DNA of 64,000 bases, taken from Stomatohabitans albus (lineage in GTDB: Bacteria; Actinomycetota; Nitriliruptoria; Euzebyales; Euzebyaceae). A program made the position numbers and the translations under genes. How positions within the stretch are numbered: the stretch's first letter is position 1; each line of letters opens with the position of its first letter. Shown piece by piece: positions 1-9,692 of this stretch. The notes under the pieces were generated by a model. That model saw only the letters and a list, made by a program, of their open reading frames with translations, was not told the DNA's origin and made no database searches. Location of the stretch: assembly GCF_036336025.1 (NCBI RefSeq), contig NZ_JAYKKE010000001.1:248001-312000 (forward strand). The letters are read 5' to 3'.

Positions 1-732
1 CAGCCCCACCTGGTAGCCAATAAAAATGGTTTTATTGGCCGCATCAGGAGCTGGCACAATGACGCCGGCCAACGTGTACACCACGATGGAGAGCAAAATA
101 ACGAGCAAAAGGAAATTGGTACCACAGCGAGGGTGCCGCGGTGAATAGGGGGCAATCTTGGCTGGGTCCAAGCCATCGCCATGTTCAAAGGCGGCAATCG
201 TTTGATGTTCAGCCCCGTGGTATTGAAATGTACGTTTGATATCACCGATGTGACCGATACCCCACAGGTAAACCAAAAACATCACAAGGCGGACCACACC
301 TTCAACGAGGTGAAACTGGATTGAGTCACCGCCACCAAGCCGATCAGCAATGAGGCTCATCCCCAGGTTGGGTAGGACTATAAATACCCCGATAAATAGC
401 GCAACCGAAATGACCGTCGTGACAATCATCTCGGTATTGGAAAGCTCTTCGTCATCATCAGCGATTTCAGTACTGATGGACAGCGCCTTCATACCCGTCC
501 GTAAGCTGTCAATCAGTGCCCATGAGCCACGGATAAGTGGCCACCGTAACCAGGAATGGGTTTGAGCCGCAGGGTGCACCGGATGACGCTCGACTTGGAT
601 AGCCCCATCTGGGCGACGAACCGCCACCGCCCAAGTGCGTTGACCACGCATCATAATGCCTTCAATAACGGCTTGGCCGCCGTAGCTCACGCCACCCGTT
701 GACCGCCCAGGGTTGTGTGGATCTGCGCTCAT
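1..732 (-). CDS. DUF1385 (YqhQ-like) membrane protein, 3' end off the left edge
   Basis: The minus-strand frame opens with ATG at 732 and stays open to the left edge, so the C-terminus is missing. Translation shows family hallmarks: YGGQAVIEGIMMRG near residue 17, two hydrophobic stretches around residues 105-150, YHGAEHQTIAAFEHG, and HPRCGTNFLL before a further membrane segment. This is the DUF1385 family, predicted metal-dependent membrane proteins of unproven function. The start overlaps the stop of the rho-like gene by 4 bp (ATGA), which implies translational coupling. The same rho-DUF1385 adjacency is common in actinobacteria. Family assignment is firm; the biochemical role is unknown. 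Confidence 0.88.
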   Translation of the reverse strand, partial: MSADPHNPGRSTGGVSYGGQAVIEGIMMRGQRTWAVAVRRPDGAIQVERHPVHPAAQTHSWLRWPLIRGSWALIDSLRTGMKALSISTEIADDDEELSNTEMIVTTVISVALFIGVFIVLPNLGMSLIADRLGGGDSIQFHLVEGVVRLVMFLVYLWGIGHIGDIKRTFQYHGAEHQTIAAFEHGDGLDPAKIAPYSPRHPRCGTNFLLLVILLSIVVYTLAGVIVPAPDAANKTIFIGYQVGL

Positions 733-2078
733 GAGCTAATCGTTAAATTGCCTTGGTCATCGGCTTCAATGTTGATACGAGCATTAGCGAGATAGCCAAA
801 CTGGTCGGCAATCACATCATCAATCTGGCGGCCTGTTTGGGTATCCATCGTGGTAATGACCGTCAAACTGCCATCTCCGTCAACATTTCGGCCAGCACCC
901 AACCACCGTTTCACGGGATGGATAGCTGATGGCTCCAACCCGCCGGTCACGGTTCGTGAGGCACCTGGTGCACTCAAGCTCCACGCCTTTGCTAAACGCG
1001 TCAGTGAGTGCAATACCACCACGACATCCCACCCGTCTTCGACTAAACGCTTGGCACGTTCAAGGGCAAGGTCAGCGACTTGGGTATGATCATCGGCTGG
1101 TCGGTCAAAGGCAGAGGCAATGACTTCACCAGGAACCGCACGACGCAAGAGCGTGATTTCTTCTGGGGCTTCATCGACGGCAACCACCATCAGGTGTGCC
1201 GTCTCATTGTGCTCGGCAAGGCCAGTCGCAATATCTGCCAGCATTTCAGTCACCAAAGCCCCCTTCGTTACCCCAATGAGCATACGCTGGCCTCGGTTGA
1301 TCGTTACTTGACTCCCAGGAAGCACTAACGGGTCTTCAGCTTTGATGGCCGGAAGTTGGTCAAACTCGGTACGCTCAGGCAAGTCAGCCGGATCGTCAAC
1401 CTCGTAGGCATTGACCATTTCGACGATGTCAAGGGCGGGCACCTTGTCATTGGACCGTTGGGGTCGAATAGGACCCTGGACAATATCCCCACGTCGTAGG
1501 CTATATTTACGAATCTGGCCTTGAGAGACATACACATCACGGCTACCTGGAAGATAGCCAGTCGTGCGTAAAAAGCCGTACCCTTCAGGCAGGATATCAA
1601 GCACCCCAGCACGAACCTCAGGCCCTTTATCTTCTTCGGTCTCATCCTCTACGCGGTCTGCACGCCGTACATCGTCACGAGCCTGCTCATCACGACGATT
1701 ATCCTCGCGAGCGCGTTCGTCACGACGGTTATTCTCTTTACGACCGTTGTCATCGCGATGTTTCTCATCACGGCGCGACCGACGGCGCGACCGACGGTCT
1801 CCGTCACGGGTATTACGTGGTTCGCGTTCGGGTGTCGTATCCTCTCCTTGGGTGTCACTATCAGACACATTGGACGCTTCCGCAGAAGACGTAGCCGTCT
1901 GCTCAGGCATTGGTTCAGGCTGATCGTGAGATTGCTCCCCCGGTGTACCTTCGTTGAAGGCCACGATGGCATCAATCAACTGGGCCTTGCGTAGCTTCTG
2001 ATATCCCTTCATGCCGATCGCACCAGCATGTTGTTTTAATTCCGTCACCGACTTGGCTGAAAGTTCGCTACGGTCCAT
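729..2078 (-). CDS. rho: Rho-like protein with degenerate ATPase and missing C-terminus
   Basis: The 449-residue product has an N-terminal SAP-like Rho-N domain (1-42), an Arg/Asp-rich linker (80-150), and a cold-shock-type RNA-binding fold with the RNP-like GYGFLR at 166-171. A RecA-like region follows. The parts needed for catalysis are altered. The P-loop (263-278) reads GQRMLIGVTKGALVTE where Rho has GQRGLIVAPPKAGKTM. Walker B Asp is His357 (VVVLHSLTRLAKA). The Arg of the DERPEE motif is Ala303 (DEAPEE). The chain stops at 449, before the R-loop and arginine-finger region, roughly 90 residues short. The ATGA overlap with the next gene suggests a genuine stop. RNA binding looks possible; ATP-driven termination does not. 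It sits in the usual rho position after thrB. A canonical rho may lie elsewhere. Confidence 0.87.
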   Translation of the reverse strand: MDRSELSAKSVTELKQHAGAIGMKGYQKLRKAQLIDAIVAFNEGTPGEQSHDQPEPMPEQTATSSAEASNVSDSDTQGEDTTPEREPRNTRDGDRRSRRRSRRDEKHRDDNGRKENNRRDERAREDNRRDEQARDDVRRADRVEDETEEDKGPEVRAGVLDILPEGYGFLRTTGYLPGSRDVYVSQGQIRKYSLRRGDIVQGPIRPQRSNDKVPALDIVEMVNAYEVDDPADLPERTEFDQLPAIKAEDPLVLPGSQVTINRGQRMLIGVTKGALVTEMLADIATGLAEHNETAHLMVVAVDEAPEEITLLRRAVPGEVIASAFDRPADDHTQVADLALERAKRLVEDGWDVVVVLHSLTRLAKAWSLSAPGASRTVTGGLEPSAIHPVKRWLGAGRNVDGDGSLTVITTMDTQTGRQIDDVIADQFGYLANARINIEADDQGNLTISS

Positions 2079-2200
2079 TAATCACCTATCAATTGGGGCG
2101 CTACCCGCGCCTGATTCGGACATCGAACGGGCAAACGTCGAACGCCCGTCTCGAAGGTTTCGGCGTTCAACTATAGCTACTACGCGCCGATTTGCGTCCG

Positions 2201-3133
2201 CTAGACGTTGATTGTGATTGTTCCAGAGGTATTCATCGGTAACGAAACAATGTCTAATTGGCCAGGAATATCTGAAAGAACTTGACGCACCGCACCCTGC
2301 GGGTCTGGATGATCTGCAGTGCTGACCAACGCTGCGACGGTTGGACCTGCTCCGCTCAAAAAGGCGGGGATACCAGCATTCACCAGGGCGGTTACGCATG
2401 CCCCACTCGTTGGCATGATCGCAAATCGGGCCGGCTGATGGATGACATCTTCAAAGTCGGTGGGATCAAGTGGTGCGAGCCCAGCAATACCCATCACCAC
2501 CGCAGCACAGCGTGCCGCATTAGCCGCTGCATCTGCCAGTGGAATATGGGTTGGGAGAGCCGAACGTGCCTGGGTAGTACTCATGCGTTCATCAGGGTGC
2601 ACCACTACACAGACGAGGTCACGGCGCGGAATAAACCGGCGGGGGGCCGAATGCACAGGCTTTACCACGATGCCACCAAGAAGGGCTGGGAGGGCATTAT
2701 CAGGATGCCCCTCCAGTTCAGTGGCGAGTTCATTGATGTCGACATCACCACCGACCAGCATGCGCCCGATTGATAACCCAGCAACAAGGGCAGCACTTGA
2801 CGACCCCAAACCACCCTCTAACGGAATGGCACTATGCACATGCAAGGTAACGTCAGGAATGGATTGGTGTGTGCGTTCACACCAGGTAAGCAGCCCGTGC
2901 CAGACAGCATTGGTCTCATCTGTGGGCAATTCGTCCGCCCCCGCCCCAAAACTGATCACTCGCGCGGCTTGGGGTGGCTCTACCGTGGCAAGTAATGGCA
3001 GATCCAAAGCAAGGCCAACGGCATCGTAGCCAGGCCCAACATTGGCACTGGATGCAGGCACGATAACCCCTGGGCTGGTCGTTGTTGCGATGGCTTCACG
3101 AACAGACCGGTCGGCGCGAGCGATATCAAACAT
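2201..3133 (-). CDS. thrB: Homoserine kinase
   Basis: This GHMP kinase phosphorylates homoserine to O-phosphohomoserine, the substrate of ThrC. Visible motifs are the N-terminal PASSANVGPGYDAVGLALD, the ATP-binding glycine/serine loop GGLGSSSAALVAGL near residue 110, and the C-terminal GIPAFLSGAGPTVAAL. The length of 310 residues is normal. Its ATG begins 2 bp after the thrC stop, so the two are co-transcribed. The 122 bp to the rho-like gene hold a weak 6-bp inverted repeat but no clear terminator. Cytoplasmic, threonine branch of the aspartate pathway. Confidence 0.95.
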   Translation of the reverse strand: MFDIARADRSVREAIATTTSPGVIVPASSANVGPGYDAVGLALDLPLLATVEPPQAARVISFGAGADELPTDETNAVWHGLLTWCERTHQSIPDVTLHVHSAIPLEGGLGSSSAALVAGLSIGRMLVGGDVDINELATELEGHPDNALPALLGGIVVKPVHSAPRRFIPRRDLVCVVVHPDERMSTTQARSALPTHIPLADAAANAARCAAVVMGIAGLAPLDPTDFEDVIHQPARFAIMPTSGACVTALVNAGIPAFLSGAGPTVAALVSTADHPDPQGAVRQVLSDIPGQLDIVSLPMNTSGTITINV

Positions 3134-3135
3134 GA

Positions 3136-4263
3136 TTAGTCAGCCAGCCCAAGAGCTTCTGCGGCAGCATCAAGTGACGGGTCAATGACCGTTGGCCGTG
3201 ACCCACAAGAAATTGCCCAGTCAGGGTCTTTCAGGCCATGCCCGGTCAAAATACACACCACGGTTGCCCCTGCTGGAATCTCACCGCTATCAACCAAGGT
3301 CAATAGACCGGCCACACTGGCCGCGCTGGCTGGTTCACAGAAAACACCCTGGCTTGCCACGAGGCGATACGCCTCCAAGATTTGTTTATCCGTTACGGCA
3401 CGGATAGAGCCGTTACTTTCTTCAGCGGCCTCTAAGGCGTACTTGCCACTTGCAGGATTCCCGATACGAATAGCAGTTGCAATGGTTTGTGGATGCTCCA
3501 CCTTGTGCCCAAGGACGAGTGGGGCAGCTCCGGCAGCTTGGAACCCACGCATGACGGGCAATGCATCAATGATCCCGTCCGCTTTGTACTCCTTGTAACC
3601 TCGCCAGTAGGCCGTGATATTCCCCGCGTTACCAACGGGCATGATGTGGACATCTGGAGCTTGACCAAGAAAATCACAGACTTCAAAGGCACCAGTCTTT
3701 TGCCCTTCAATACGGTAGGGGTTCACGCTATTAACCAACGTGACTTGTCCACCCTCAGCCAGCTCTTGGCACATCTCTAGCGCTTGGTCAAAATTGCCAC
3801 GAACCTGAAGTACCTTTGCACCAGTGATGAGGGCTTGGGCTAATTTGCCCATTGCGATATTGCCCTCAGGAACAATGACCCCACACGTCAACCCTGCCTT
3901 AGCCGCATACGCGGCGGCAGATGCACTCGTATTACCTGTGGAGGCACAAATAACGGCTCTAGCCCCTGCTTCTTTTGCCTTGCTCATGGCCAGGAACATC
4001 CCACGGTCCTTAAAGGACCCAGTCGGGTTGGCACCTTCATATTTCAGCCATACCCGCGCATTCGCCCGTTCACTCAGCGCTTCGGCGTAAATCATCGGGG
4101 TGTTACCTTCACGCAAGGTAACGACTGGCGTATCGTTGGTAACCGGCAATCGATCCTGGTATTCAAGCTGGAGGCCGCGCCACATCGGGCGACCATGTTC
4201 ACTGGTAGTCATGCCATTGAGATCCATGTGCACAGCGTACTTTCTGTTTACAACACCGGGCAC
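3136..4263 (-). CDS. thrC: Threonine synthase
   Basis: This PLP enzyme converts O-phosphohomoserine to threonine. The PLP lysine lies in [13 protein letters not shown], the phosphate-binding loop is [15 protein letters not shown], and [13 protein letters not shown] is typical of the short (about 350-residue) bacterial ThrC class. The first codon given is a GTG without a good ribosome site. In-frame ATGs at 4227, 4212 and 4188 are alternatives, and homology of the WRGL..YQDRLPV segment suggests a true start nearer one of these. The gene lies 39 bp after hom and 2 bp before thrB, giving a hom-thrC-thrB operon. Confidence 0.94.
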   Translation of the reverse strand: MPGVVNRKYAVHMDLNGMTTSEHGRPMWRGLQLEYQDRLPVTNDTPVVTLREGNTPMIYAEALSERANARVWLKYEGANPTGSFKDRGMFLAMSKAKEAGARAVICASTGNTSASAAAYAAKAGLTCGVIVPEGNIAMGKLAQALITGAKVLQVRGNFDQALEMCQELAEGGQVTLVNSVNPYRIEGQKTGAFEVCDFLGQAPDVHIMPVGNAGNITAYWRGYKEYKADGIIDALPVMRGFQAAGAAPLVLGHKVEHPQTIATAIRIGNPASGKYALEAAEESNGSIRAVTDKQILEAYRLVASQGVFCEPASAASVAGLLTLVDSGEIPAGATVVCILTGHGLKDPDWAISCGSRPTVIDPSLDAAAEALGLAD

Positions 4264-4302
4264 GGCAAGGATAGGCCTGCATGCCCGATATGATCACCAT
4301 TG

Positions 4303-5607
4303 TCAATCAATAACGGGGGTGAGTGAAATGAGCGTTTGCACCCCCGGCAATCCCAGTAACTCCTCAACGGTGGTTTTGACAAGCTGACTATCAGCCTCGT
4401 GTGTCACGATAAGCAATGACACCCCTTCACCTTCAATGCCTGATGCGTGGCCTTCTTGCCACACCGATTTCATACTGACCTGGTTACGGCCAAGCACACT
4501 TGTAATCTCAGCCAGCACGCCGGCTCTATCTTCAACTTCGAGCAGTACCGCCCACTCAGATTGTCCTGCTCCGGGTACTGGTTTAATGCCCTCCGTTGTG
4601 GCAACCGAGCCGGCTCGTTCCCCCGCTAGGCGGCCACGCGCGGCGGTGACCACATCACCCATGACGGCTGAACCGGTTGGTAACGACCCTGCACCCGGTC
4701 CGTAGAACATCAATTGCCCAGCACCGTCAGCTTCAATGAGTACGGCGTTGTTGGCCCCGCGAACACCGGCCAGGGGGTTCGTGTGGCCAACCCAGGCGGG
4801 GCTTACCCCTACAGAAATCGTTTCTTCGCCGGTTGCTAATTGTTCTCGAATGGCAAAGCCGAGGAGCTTAATGACATACCCCATCTTTGATGCCAACGCT
4901 ATTTGATCAGCGGTAATCGCAGTGATGCCAGTTACTTCGACATCTTCTAACGTAATCACGGCATCAAAGGCGATGGAGGCCAAAATGGCGGTTTTGGCAG
5001 CGGCATCAAACCCATCGACATCGGCGCTCGGGTCGGCTTCTGCGTAACCAAGCGCTTGGGCTTCAGCAAGGACGGTTCCAAAATCAGCCCCGTCTTCGGC
5101 CATCTTGGTCAAAATAAAGTTGGTGGTGCCATTCAAAATGCCCATCACTTTCGTAATGCGATCACCCGACAATGAGTCGCGCATGGGGCGAATAATCGGA
5201 ATCGCCCCAGCAACAGCTGCTTCATATTCCAAACGAACATGATTGGCTGCCGCTGCGGCGTATAACTCTCGCCCGTGTTTGGCAAGCAGTTCTTTATTGG
5301 CCGTCACCACGCTTTGCCCGGCGTTTAATGCCTCAAGCAACCATGTGCGCGCGGGTTCAACCCCACCCATCACTTCAACCACGATGTCAACAGCCGGGTT
5401 GGCAATGATGTCTTTCGGATTTGTGGTCCACTGCGCATCAATGCCACGGTTACGGCTGATATCACGCACCATCACTGGCCCCACACGAACAGGCGCACCC
5501 ACTCGCCGCTCGATTTGGTCAGCGTGTGCCTGCAAGAGTTTGAGCACCCCGGTGCCCACCGTGCCTGCACCTAATAAACCGATGGTTAATGCCTTGTGTC
5601 CACTCAT
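4303..5607 (-). CDS. hom: Homoserine dehydrogenase
   Basis: This enzyme reduces aspartate semialdehyde to homoserine. An N-terminal Rossmann fold (GLLGAGTVGTGVLKLL, residues 10-25) precedes the catalytic region with EYEAAVAGAIPIIRP, GILNGTTNFIL and the EADPSADVDGFDAAAK substrate motif. A C-terminal ACT domain (about residues 355-434; WAVLLEVEDRAGVLAEITSVL) is the usual site of threonine feedback. Its length of 434 residues is normal for Gram-positive Hom. It is first of hom-thrC-thrB, 165 bp downstream of lysA; that gap carries a GC-rich hairpin and could hold a promoter or attenuator. Confidence 0.96.
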   Translation of the reverse strand: MSGHKALTIGLLGAGTVGTGVLKLLQAHADQIERRVGAPVRVGPVMVRDISRNRGIDAQWTTNPKDIIANPAVDIVVEVMGGVEPARTWLLEALNAGQSVVTANKELLAKHGRELYAAAAANHVRLEYEAAVAGAIPIIRPMRDSLSGDRITKVMGILNGTTNFILTKMAEDGADFGTVLAEAQALGYAEADPSADVDGFDAAAKTAILASIAFDAVITLEDVEVTGITAITADQIALASKMGYVIKLLGFAIREQLATGEETISVGVSPAWVGHTNPLAGVRGANNAVLIEADGAGQLMFYGPGAGSLPTGSAVMGDVVTAARGRLAGERAGSVATTEGIKPVPGAGQSEWAVLLEVEDRAGVLAEITSVLGRNQVSMKSVWQEGHASGIEGEGVSLLIVTHEADSQLVKTTVEELLGLPGVQTLISLTPVID

Positions 5608-5697
5608 GGCCCTACCATACTCGCATCCCCGTATTGGTAGTGCGATAGCGCTGGTTTGGCTTAACGGTTTAACGAGTCAGCCATAGAGCCATCTGTG

Positions 5698-5713
5698 CGC
5701 CGCGTTCGCGGCG
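5698..5713. other. GC-rich hairpin between lysA and hom
   Basis: A 7-bp perfect inverted repeat (CGCCGCG / CGCGGCG) with a 2-nt spacer lies in the 165-bp gap between lysA and hom. No T-tract follows on either strand. It could end part of the lysA transcript or simply be a structured leader of hom-thrC-thrB. Confidence 0.4.
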
Positions 5714-5772
5714 TTGCCTTTAACCCTGATAAATGACACGAGAACCCTGTGCGCTTAATGGTATTGGGTTTC

Positions 5773-7170
5773 TTAATCAGCCAGCCTAGTCACCAGTTTC
5801 AATGCCTGAGGTAACTGGTCGCGGGCAATCACGTCGGCCACCGTCTCACGACGCACCCACGTTTCGTGATTGCCATTAGCAACCGCAACCATCACCGGAC
5901 GCGGTACCCGGTTGTAATTGGACGACATCGAAAGGGTGTACGCCCCAGTGGTTGCACTCGCAACCAAATCACCTGCACGAAGGTCAGCGGGCAACGCCGC
6001 CTGGCCAAGCATGTCACCACTTTCACAATGCAGCCCTGCCACCATCACCTGACGCATCGTAGGCGACTCGGCACCACCAATCCGGTGAACCGGGGCCATG
6101 GTGTGCACCGCCCCATACATGGCTGGGCGGGGGTTATCACTCATCCCCCCATCTACACTTACAAAGCGCACATCGCCCACATCTTTCACGGTACCCACGC
6201 TGTACACCGTAATCCCGGCGGTACCCACCAACGACCTGCCTGGCTCAACCATCAGATGAGGAACGGAAGGAAACGCCCCGTCTAGGGCTTCAAAGAGAGT
6301 TTCAACGTGATCGGTGATGGAAGGTACCACGGCACCAGGTACATAGGGCACACCCAACCCACCACCAAGGTTGAGGTGGCGAACCGCTACTCGGGTGTCA
6401 TGGGCAAAGGCCGCAACACGCCCAATACCAGCAATGAAATTGTCTTTATTAGCGATATTTGACCCAATATGAAGATGCAATCCGGCCAAATCCAGTTGCG
6501 GATATTGGCGAATCAAATCAACCGCGGCGTGGGCTAATTCATAGCGAATAGACAGCCCGAACTTCTGATGTTCAGCCGCAGTAGCCACCGCTTCATGGGT
6601 ATCAGCAACTACCCCAGGGGTTAACCGCAATAACACTGTAGCGGGCTGACCCAAGGCGCCTAAGCGATGCAACTCATCAAGTGAGTCGATCACGATAAAG
6701 CCCACCCCGTATTCAACAGACTGGGCCAGCAGCTCCATACTCTTGTTGTTCCCGTGCACCAAGATGTGCTCTGGGGCAATCCCAGCGGCCAAGGCCACGG
6801 CTAATTCACCTTCACTGGCTACATCCACATGCAACCCATGTTGGGCCATAAAGGCACACACACCCACCACGGGCAACGCCTTAGACGCATAATGAATGGT
6901 GGTCTCACCAACGCCAGCACCGGCGGCCAGGGCTGTTTTCCACTGGTTGATCCGGCTTTCCACCGTGGCAAGGTCAAGCACATAGGCAGGGCTGCCGTGT
7001 GCGGCGATGAGTTCACTGAGCTCGACACCACCAACACGGTGCAGATAGTTACCCTCGAACGCGGCGGTATCTGGCCAAAGCTCAGCCCATTCAGCACCGT
7101 GGCTATGGGCACCAATGGCGCCTATACCGCCTTCAAGGCGGCCCAATCCACTTAATCCCAAACTGCTCAC
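5773..7170 (-). CDS. lysA: Diaminopimelate decarboxylase
   Basis: LysA decarboxylates meso-diaminopimelate to lysine. The fold-type III PLP barrel shows the lysine motif HYASKALPVVGVC, the HIGSNI and LGGGLGVPYVPG segments, EPGRSLVGTAG, and the C-terminal CESGDMLG that contributes the active-site Cys. The longest frame runs to 7290 but would overlap argS by over 120 bp. I chose GTG at 7170, which overlaps the argS stop as GTGA and has an AAGGA ribosome site 6 nt upstream, giving 465 residues. It is therefore translationally coupled to argS, the usual actinobacterial pairing. Confidence 0.95.
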   Translation of the reverse strand: MSSLGLSGLGRLEGGIGAIGAHSHGAEWAELWPDTAAFEGNYLHRVGGVELSELIAAHGSPAYVLDLATVESRINQWKTALAAGAGVGETTIHYASKALPVVGVCAFMAQHGLHVDVASEGELAVALAAGIAPEHILVHGNNKSMELLAQSVEYGVGFIVIDSLDELHRLGALGQPATVLLRLTPGVVADTHEAVATAAEHQKFGLSIRYELAHAAVDLIRQYPQLDLAGLHLHIGSNIANKDNFIAGIGRVAAFAHDTRVAVRHLNLGGGLGVPYVPGAVVPSITDHVETLFEALDGAFPSVPHLMVEPGRSLVGTAGITVYSVGTVKDVGDVRFVSVDGGMSDNPRPAMYGAVHTMAPVHRIGGAESPTMRQVMVAGLHCESGDMLGQAALPADLRAGDLVASATTGAYTLSMSSNYNRVPRPVMVAVANGNHETWVRRETVADVIARDQLPQALKLVTRLAD

Positions 7171-8780
7171 ATCGTGTCCTTGGGGGTGACACCCAACAGG
7201 TTGAGCCCCTGGGCAACGGTGATACGGGTGGCTTCGCACAACCAATAACGCGCACTGGACAGCTCGGGGTCTGGCCCAATGACCTGACATTCGGTATAGA
7301 ACTTGTGAAATGCATCAGCCACCTCTTCGCAATAGCGGGCCACCTTATGTGGTGCCCGATCAGCGGCGGCTTTTTGAACCACTTCAGGGAACTTGCTGAT
7401 TTGTGCGACGAGTGCCGTTGCCGTTGGCTCTTGCAATAAGCCAAGGTCTGTCGTGTCAATGGGCATCGGTTCAAAGCCCACTTCGGCGGCTTTGCGCCCA
7501 ATCCCAGCAATACGGGCGTGTGAATAATTGATGTAATGCACGGGGTTGTCTTTGTCCGCACGAATCACCTCGGCCATATCTACCGTGAGGGTGGTGTCTG
7601 AACTCGTGCGCAGATAGATGTAGCGAGCCGCGTCTGCCCCGATTTCGTCAAGCACCTCATCAGCGGTCAAAATCTCACCGGCACGCTTACTCATGCGCAC
7701 CGGTTCACCATCACGCAAGAGATTGACAAGCTGGGCAATCATCACCTCAACAGCGCCTTTGGGTAAGCCCCACGATGTTGCGATGGCTTGTAAGCGCCCG
7801 ATATAGCCGTGATGGTCAGCGCCAAGCACATAGATCATATGGTCAAAACCACGGCCAATTTTGTGTCGTAAATAGGCCACGTCAGCCGCAAAGTAGGTAC
7901 GGTCACCGTTGGCTTTGACTAACACACGGTCTTTGTCATCACCATGGGTGGTGGTGCGCAACCACACAGCCCCGTCTTGTTCATAGATTTCGCCACGCGC
8001 CGTGAGTTCAGTAATGGCATTCGCAATACCCTCAACGTGGAGTTCACGCTCACTTGTCCATTCGTCAAAGGTCACGCCAGCACTGGCTAATGTGGCCGCA
8101 ATCGCATCGAGCATGAGGCGGTAGCCCCGTTCGAGAATGGCTGATTGGTCATCGGCGCTGATACCTTCAGCGGCGAGGTCGTTGGCTAAATCAACGATAT
8201 AGGCACCGCGATACCCATCTTCAGGTACGTCCTCACCACGCATGCGTGCCTGAATGCTTTGGGCAAAGAGCTGCATTTGGCGACCAGCATCATTCACGTA
8301 GTACTCGCGCACTACCTTGGCTCCAGTGGCGTCCAACATCCGAGCGATGGAATCACCCAAAAACGCCCCCCTCAAATGTCCGGCATGGAGTGGGCCGGTA
8401 GGGTTTGCGCTCACAAACTCAACATTTGTCGCTATCCCATCATTTACCAAGGTCCGGCCCCATTGTGGTCCAGCGTCAACAATCGTGCGAACCTGCTGGC
8501 CGACGGCACTGTGAGACAGGCGAAAATTAATGAAACCGGCACCGGCGACTTCAATGGCATCCACATCAGGCAATTCTTGGGCTTCGAGGGCCATCACAAT
8601 CTGGGTCGCAATATCTCGGGGGTTCTTTTTCACCTCACGGGCCAATTGCATCGCCACGTTGCACGACCAGTCACCATGGTCGCGGTTGCGAGGCCGCTCA
8701 AATTTGACAGGAATATCGGGAAGGTCAAGGGCCGCTAATGCCTTGAGTACCGCTGCAGCTAAGAGTTCGGTGCCAATCAT
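7167..8780 (-). CDS. argS: Arginyl-tRNA synthetase
   Basis: This class I synthetase charges tRNA-Arg. The HIGH-type signature is in SANPTGPLHAGHLRGAFLGD (near residue 115), the KMSKS equivalent is VRMSKRAGEILT, and the C-terminal anticodon-binding DALR region ends the protein. The longest frame begins at a TTG (8801), but ATG at 8780 gives the normal N-terminus (MIGTELLAAAVLKAL) and 537 residues. It heads a minus-strand unit with lysA and is divergent from the hydrolase at 8900. Confidence 0.96.
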   Translation of the reverse strand: MIGTELLAAAVLKALAALDLPDIPVKFERPRNRDHGDWSCNVAMQLAREVKKNPRDIATQIVMALEAQELPDVDAIEVAGAGFINFRLSHSAVGQQVRTIVDAGPQWGRTLVNDGIATNVEFVSANPTGPLHAGHLRGAFLGDSIARMLDATGAKVVREYYVNDAGRQMQLFAQSIQARMRGEDVPEDGYRGAYIVDLANDLAAEGISADDQSAILERGYRLMLDAIAATLASAGVTFDEWTSERELHVEGIANAITELTARGEIYEQDGAVWLRTTTHGDDKDRVLVKANGDRTYFAADVAYLRHKIGRGFDHMIYVLGADHHGYIGRLQAIATSWGLPKGAVEVMIAQLVNLLRDGEPVRMSKRAGEILTADEVLDEIGADAARYIYLRTSSDTTLTVDMAEVIRADKDNPVHYINYSHARIAGIGRKAAEVGFEPMPIDTTDLGLLQEPTATALVAQISKFPEVVQKAAADRAPHKVARYCEEVADAFHKFYTECQVIGPDPELSSARYWLCEATRITVAQGLNLLGVTPKDTM

Positions 8781-8859
8781 CAGGTAACAGTACCCCACCA
8801 AGGTCGGCTACCATGACCCTAGGCATTGCTTTGCCACCAGTTTTTTCCCCAGCCTTGCG

Positions 8860-8888
8860 TTGGCTGCCCTTTTTCCATTGCGTATATT
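8860..8888 (+). promoter_or_regulatory. Possible sigma-70-type promoter for the hydrolase
   Basis: TTGGCT and TATATT are separated by 17 bp on the plus strand. The predicted start point would be only about 5 nt upstream of the ATG at 8900, implying a nearly leaderless message despite a GAGG at 8890. Judged by eye only. Confidence 0.3.
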
Positions 8889-8899
8889 GAGGTTTCTTC

Positions 8900-9673
8900 A
8901 TGTTTCTAGACGTTAACGGCACACAATTGCACTACCTCTCCGAAGGTGAAGGACCCACCATCGTCCTCTTGCACGGATTGGGTGGCACCAGCGGGGTGTG
9001 GCGAGGGGTGATGGACACACTCACCACGAACCATCACGTGGTTGCCATTGACCTTCGCGGTCATGGCCGTAGCGCGCCAATTCTCAAGCCAGTCACAATT
9101 CGTGATTTTGCCGATGATGTATTGGCCCTCCTTGATGCCCTAGAACTTCCGGCAGTCACACTGGTTGGCCATTCGTTTGCCAGCCTCATCGCGCAAATGG
9201 CCGCAGCGGTACGTCCATCAAGCATCGACAACCTGGTGTTGGTCGGCGCTATGAGCTGGCTGGACCCCGATGCACGCGATGCCTATATTGATCGTGCCGA
9301 ACTTGTTGAACAGGAAGGCTTGGACAGTATTGCGGATGCTTGGATTGCCAGTGCACTTGCACCACGAACCCATGCGCACTCACCGCAATTGAGCGGGTTG
9401 ACCCGTGAAATGCTTGAACGTAACGACCCCGCCTCGTATGCACACGCGTGCCGCGCGATTGCGAAATATCAGCCCATCGCCCATGAAGATCTCGGCCAAC
9501 CCACCCTGTTACTCGTTGGCGACCACGACCGTTCAACACCTGTTGCGATGAGTGAAGAGCTCCATGCCGCTATTCCTGTCACCCGTATCGAAGTGATTCC
9601 CTCAGCCGCGCACTGGGCGATGCTCGACCAGCCCGATTGGATTAGTGCCAAGATGATGACCTGGCTGCTCTAA
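8900..9673 (+). CDS. Alpha/beta-fold hydrolase
   Basis: The 257-residue protein has the complete alpha/beta hydrolase signature. The oxyanion segment is LLHGLGGTSGVW (about 25-36). The nucleophile Ser is in VGHSFAS (about 96-102). The acid Asp is in LLLVGDHDRSTP (about 202-213), and the catalytic His in PSAAHWAMLDQP near the end. RGHGRS is also typical. No signal peptide, so probably cytoplasmic. The substrate cannot be read from sequence; 3-oxoadipate enol-lactonase-like and haloperoxidase-like members look similar. It stands alone, divergent from argS and followed by a terminator. Confidence 0.88.
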   Translation: MFLDVNGTQLHYLSEGEGPTIVLLHGLGGTSGVWRGVMDTLTTNHHVVAIDLRGHGRSAPILKPVTIRDFADDVLALLDALELPAVTLVGHSFASLIAQMAAAVRPSSIDNLVLVGAMSWLDPDARDAYIDRAELVEQEGLDSIADAWIASALAPRTHAHSPQLSGLTREMLERNDPASYAHACRAIAKYQPIAHEDLGQPTLLLVGDHDRSTPVAMSEELHAAIPVTRIEVIPSAAHWAMLDQPDWISAKMMTWLL

Positions 9674-9692
9674 ACCGACCAACAGATGGAAC

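Noticed and set aside
1564-1923. 119-codon Ser/Arg-rich plus-strand frame
   Set aside because: Antisense of the Arg/Asp-rich linker of the Rho-like protein.
729-2078. Functional Rho annotation
   Set aside because: The motifs needed for ATP binding and hydrolysis are altered and the C-terminus is missing, so the routine annotation would be misleading.
2442-3029. 195-codon plus-strand frame antisense to thrB
   Set aside because: Shadow of homoserine kinase codon bias; no motif or ribosome site.
7171-7290. N-terminal extension of LysA to 7290
   Set aside because: It would overlap argS by over 120 bp and has no ribosome site, whereas GTG 7170 has one and a coupled GTGA overlap.
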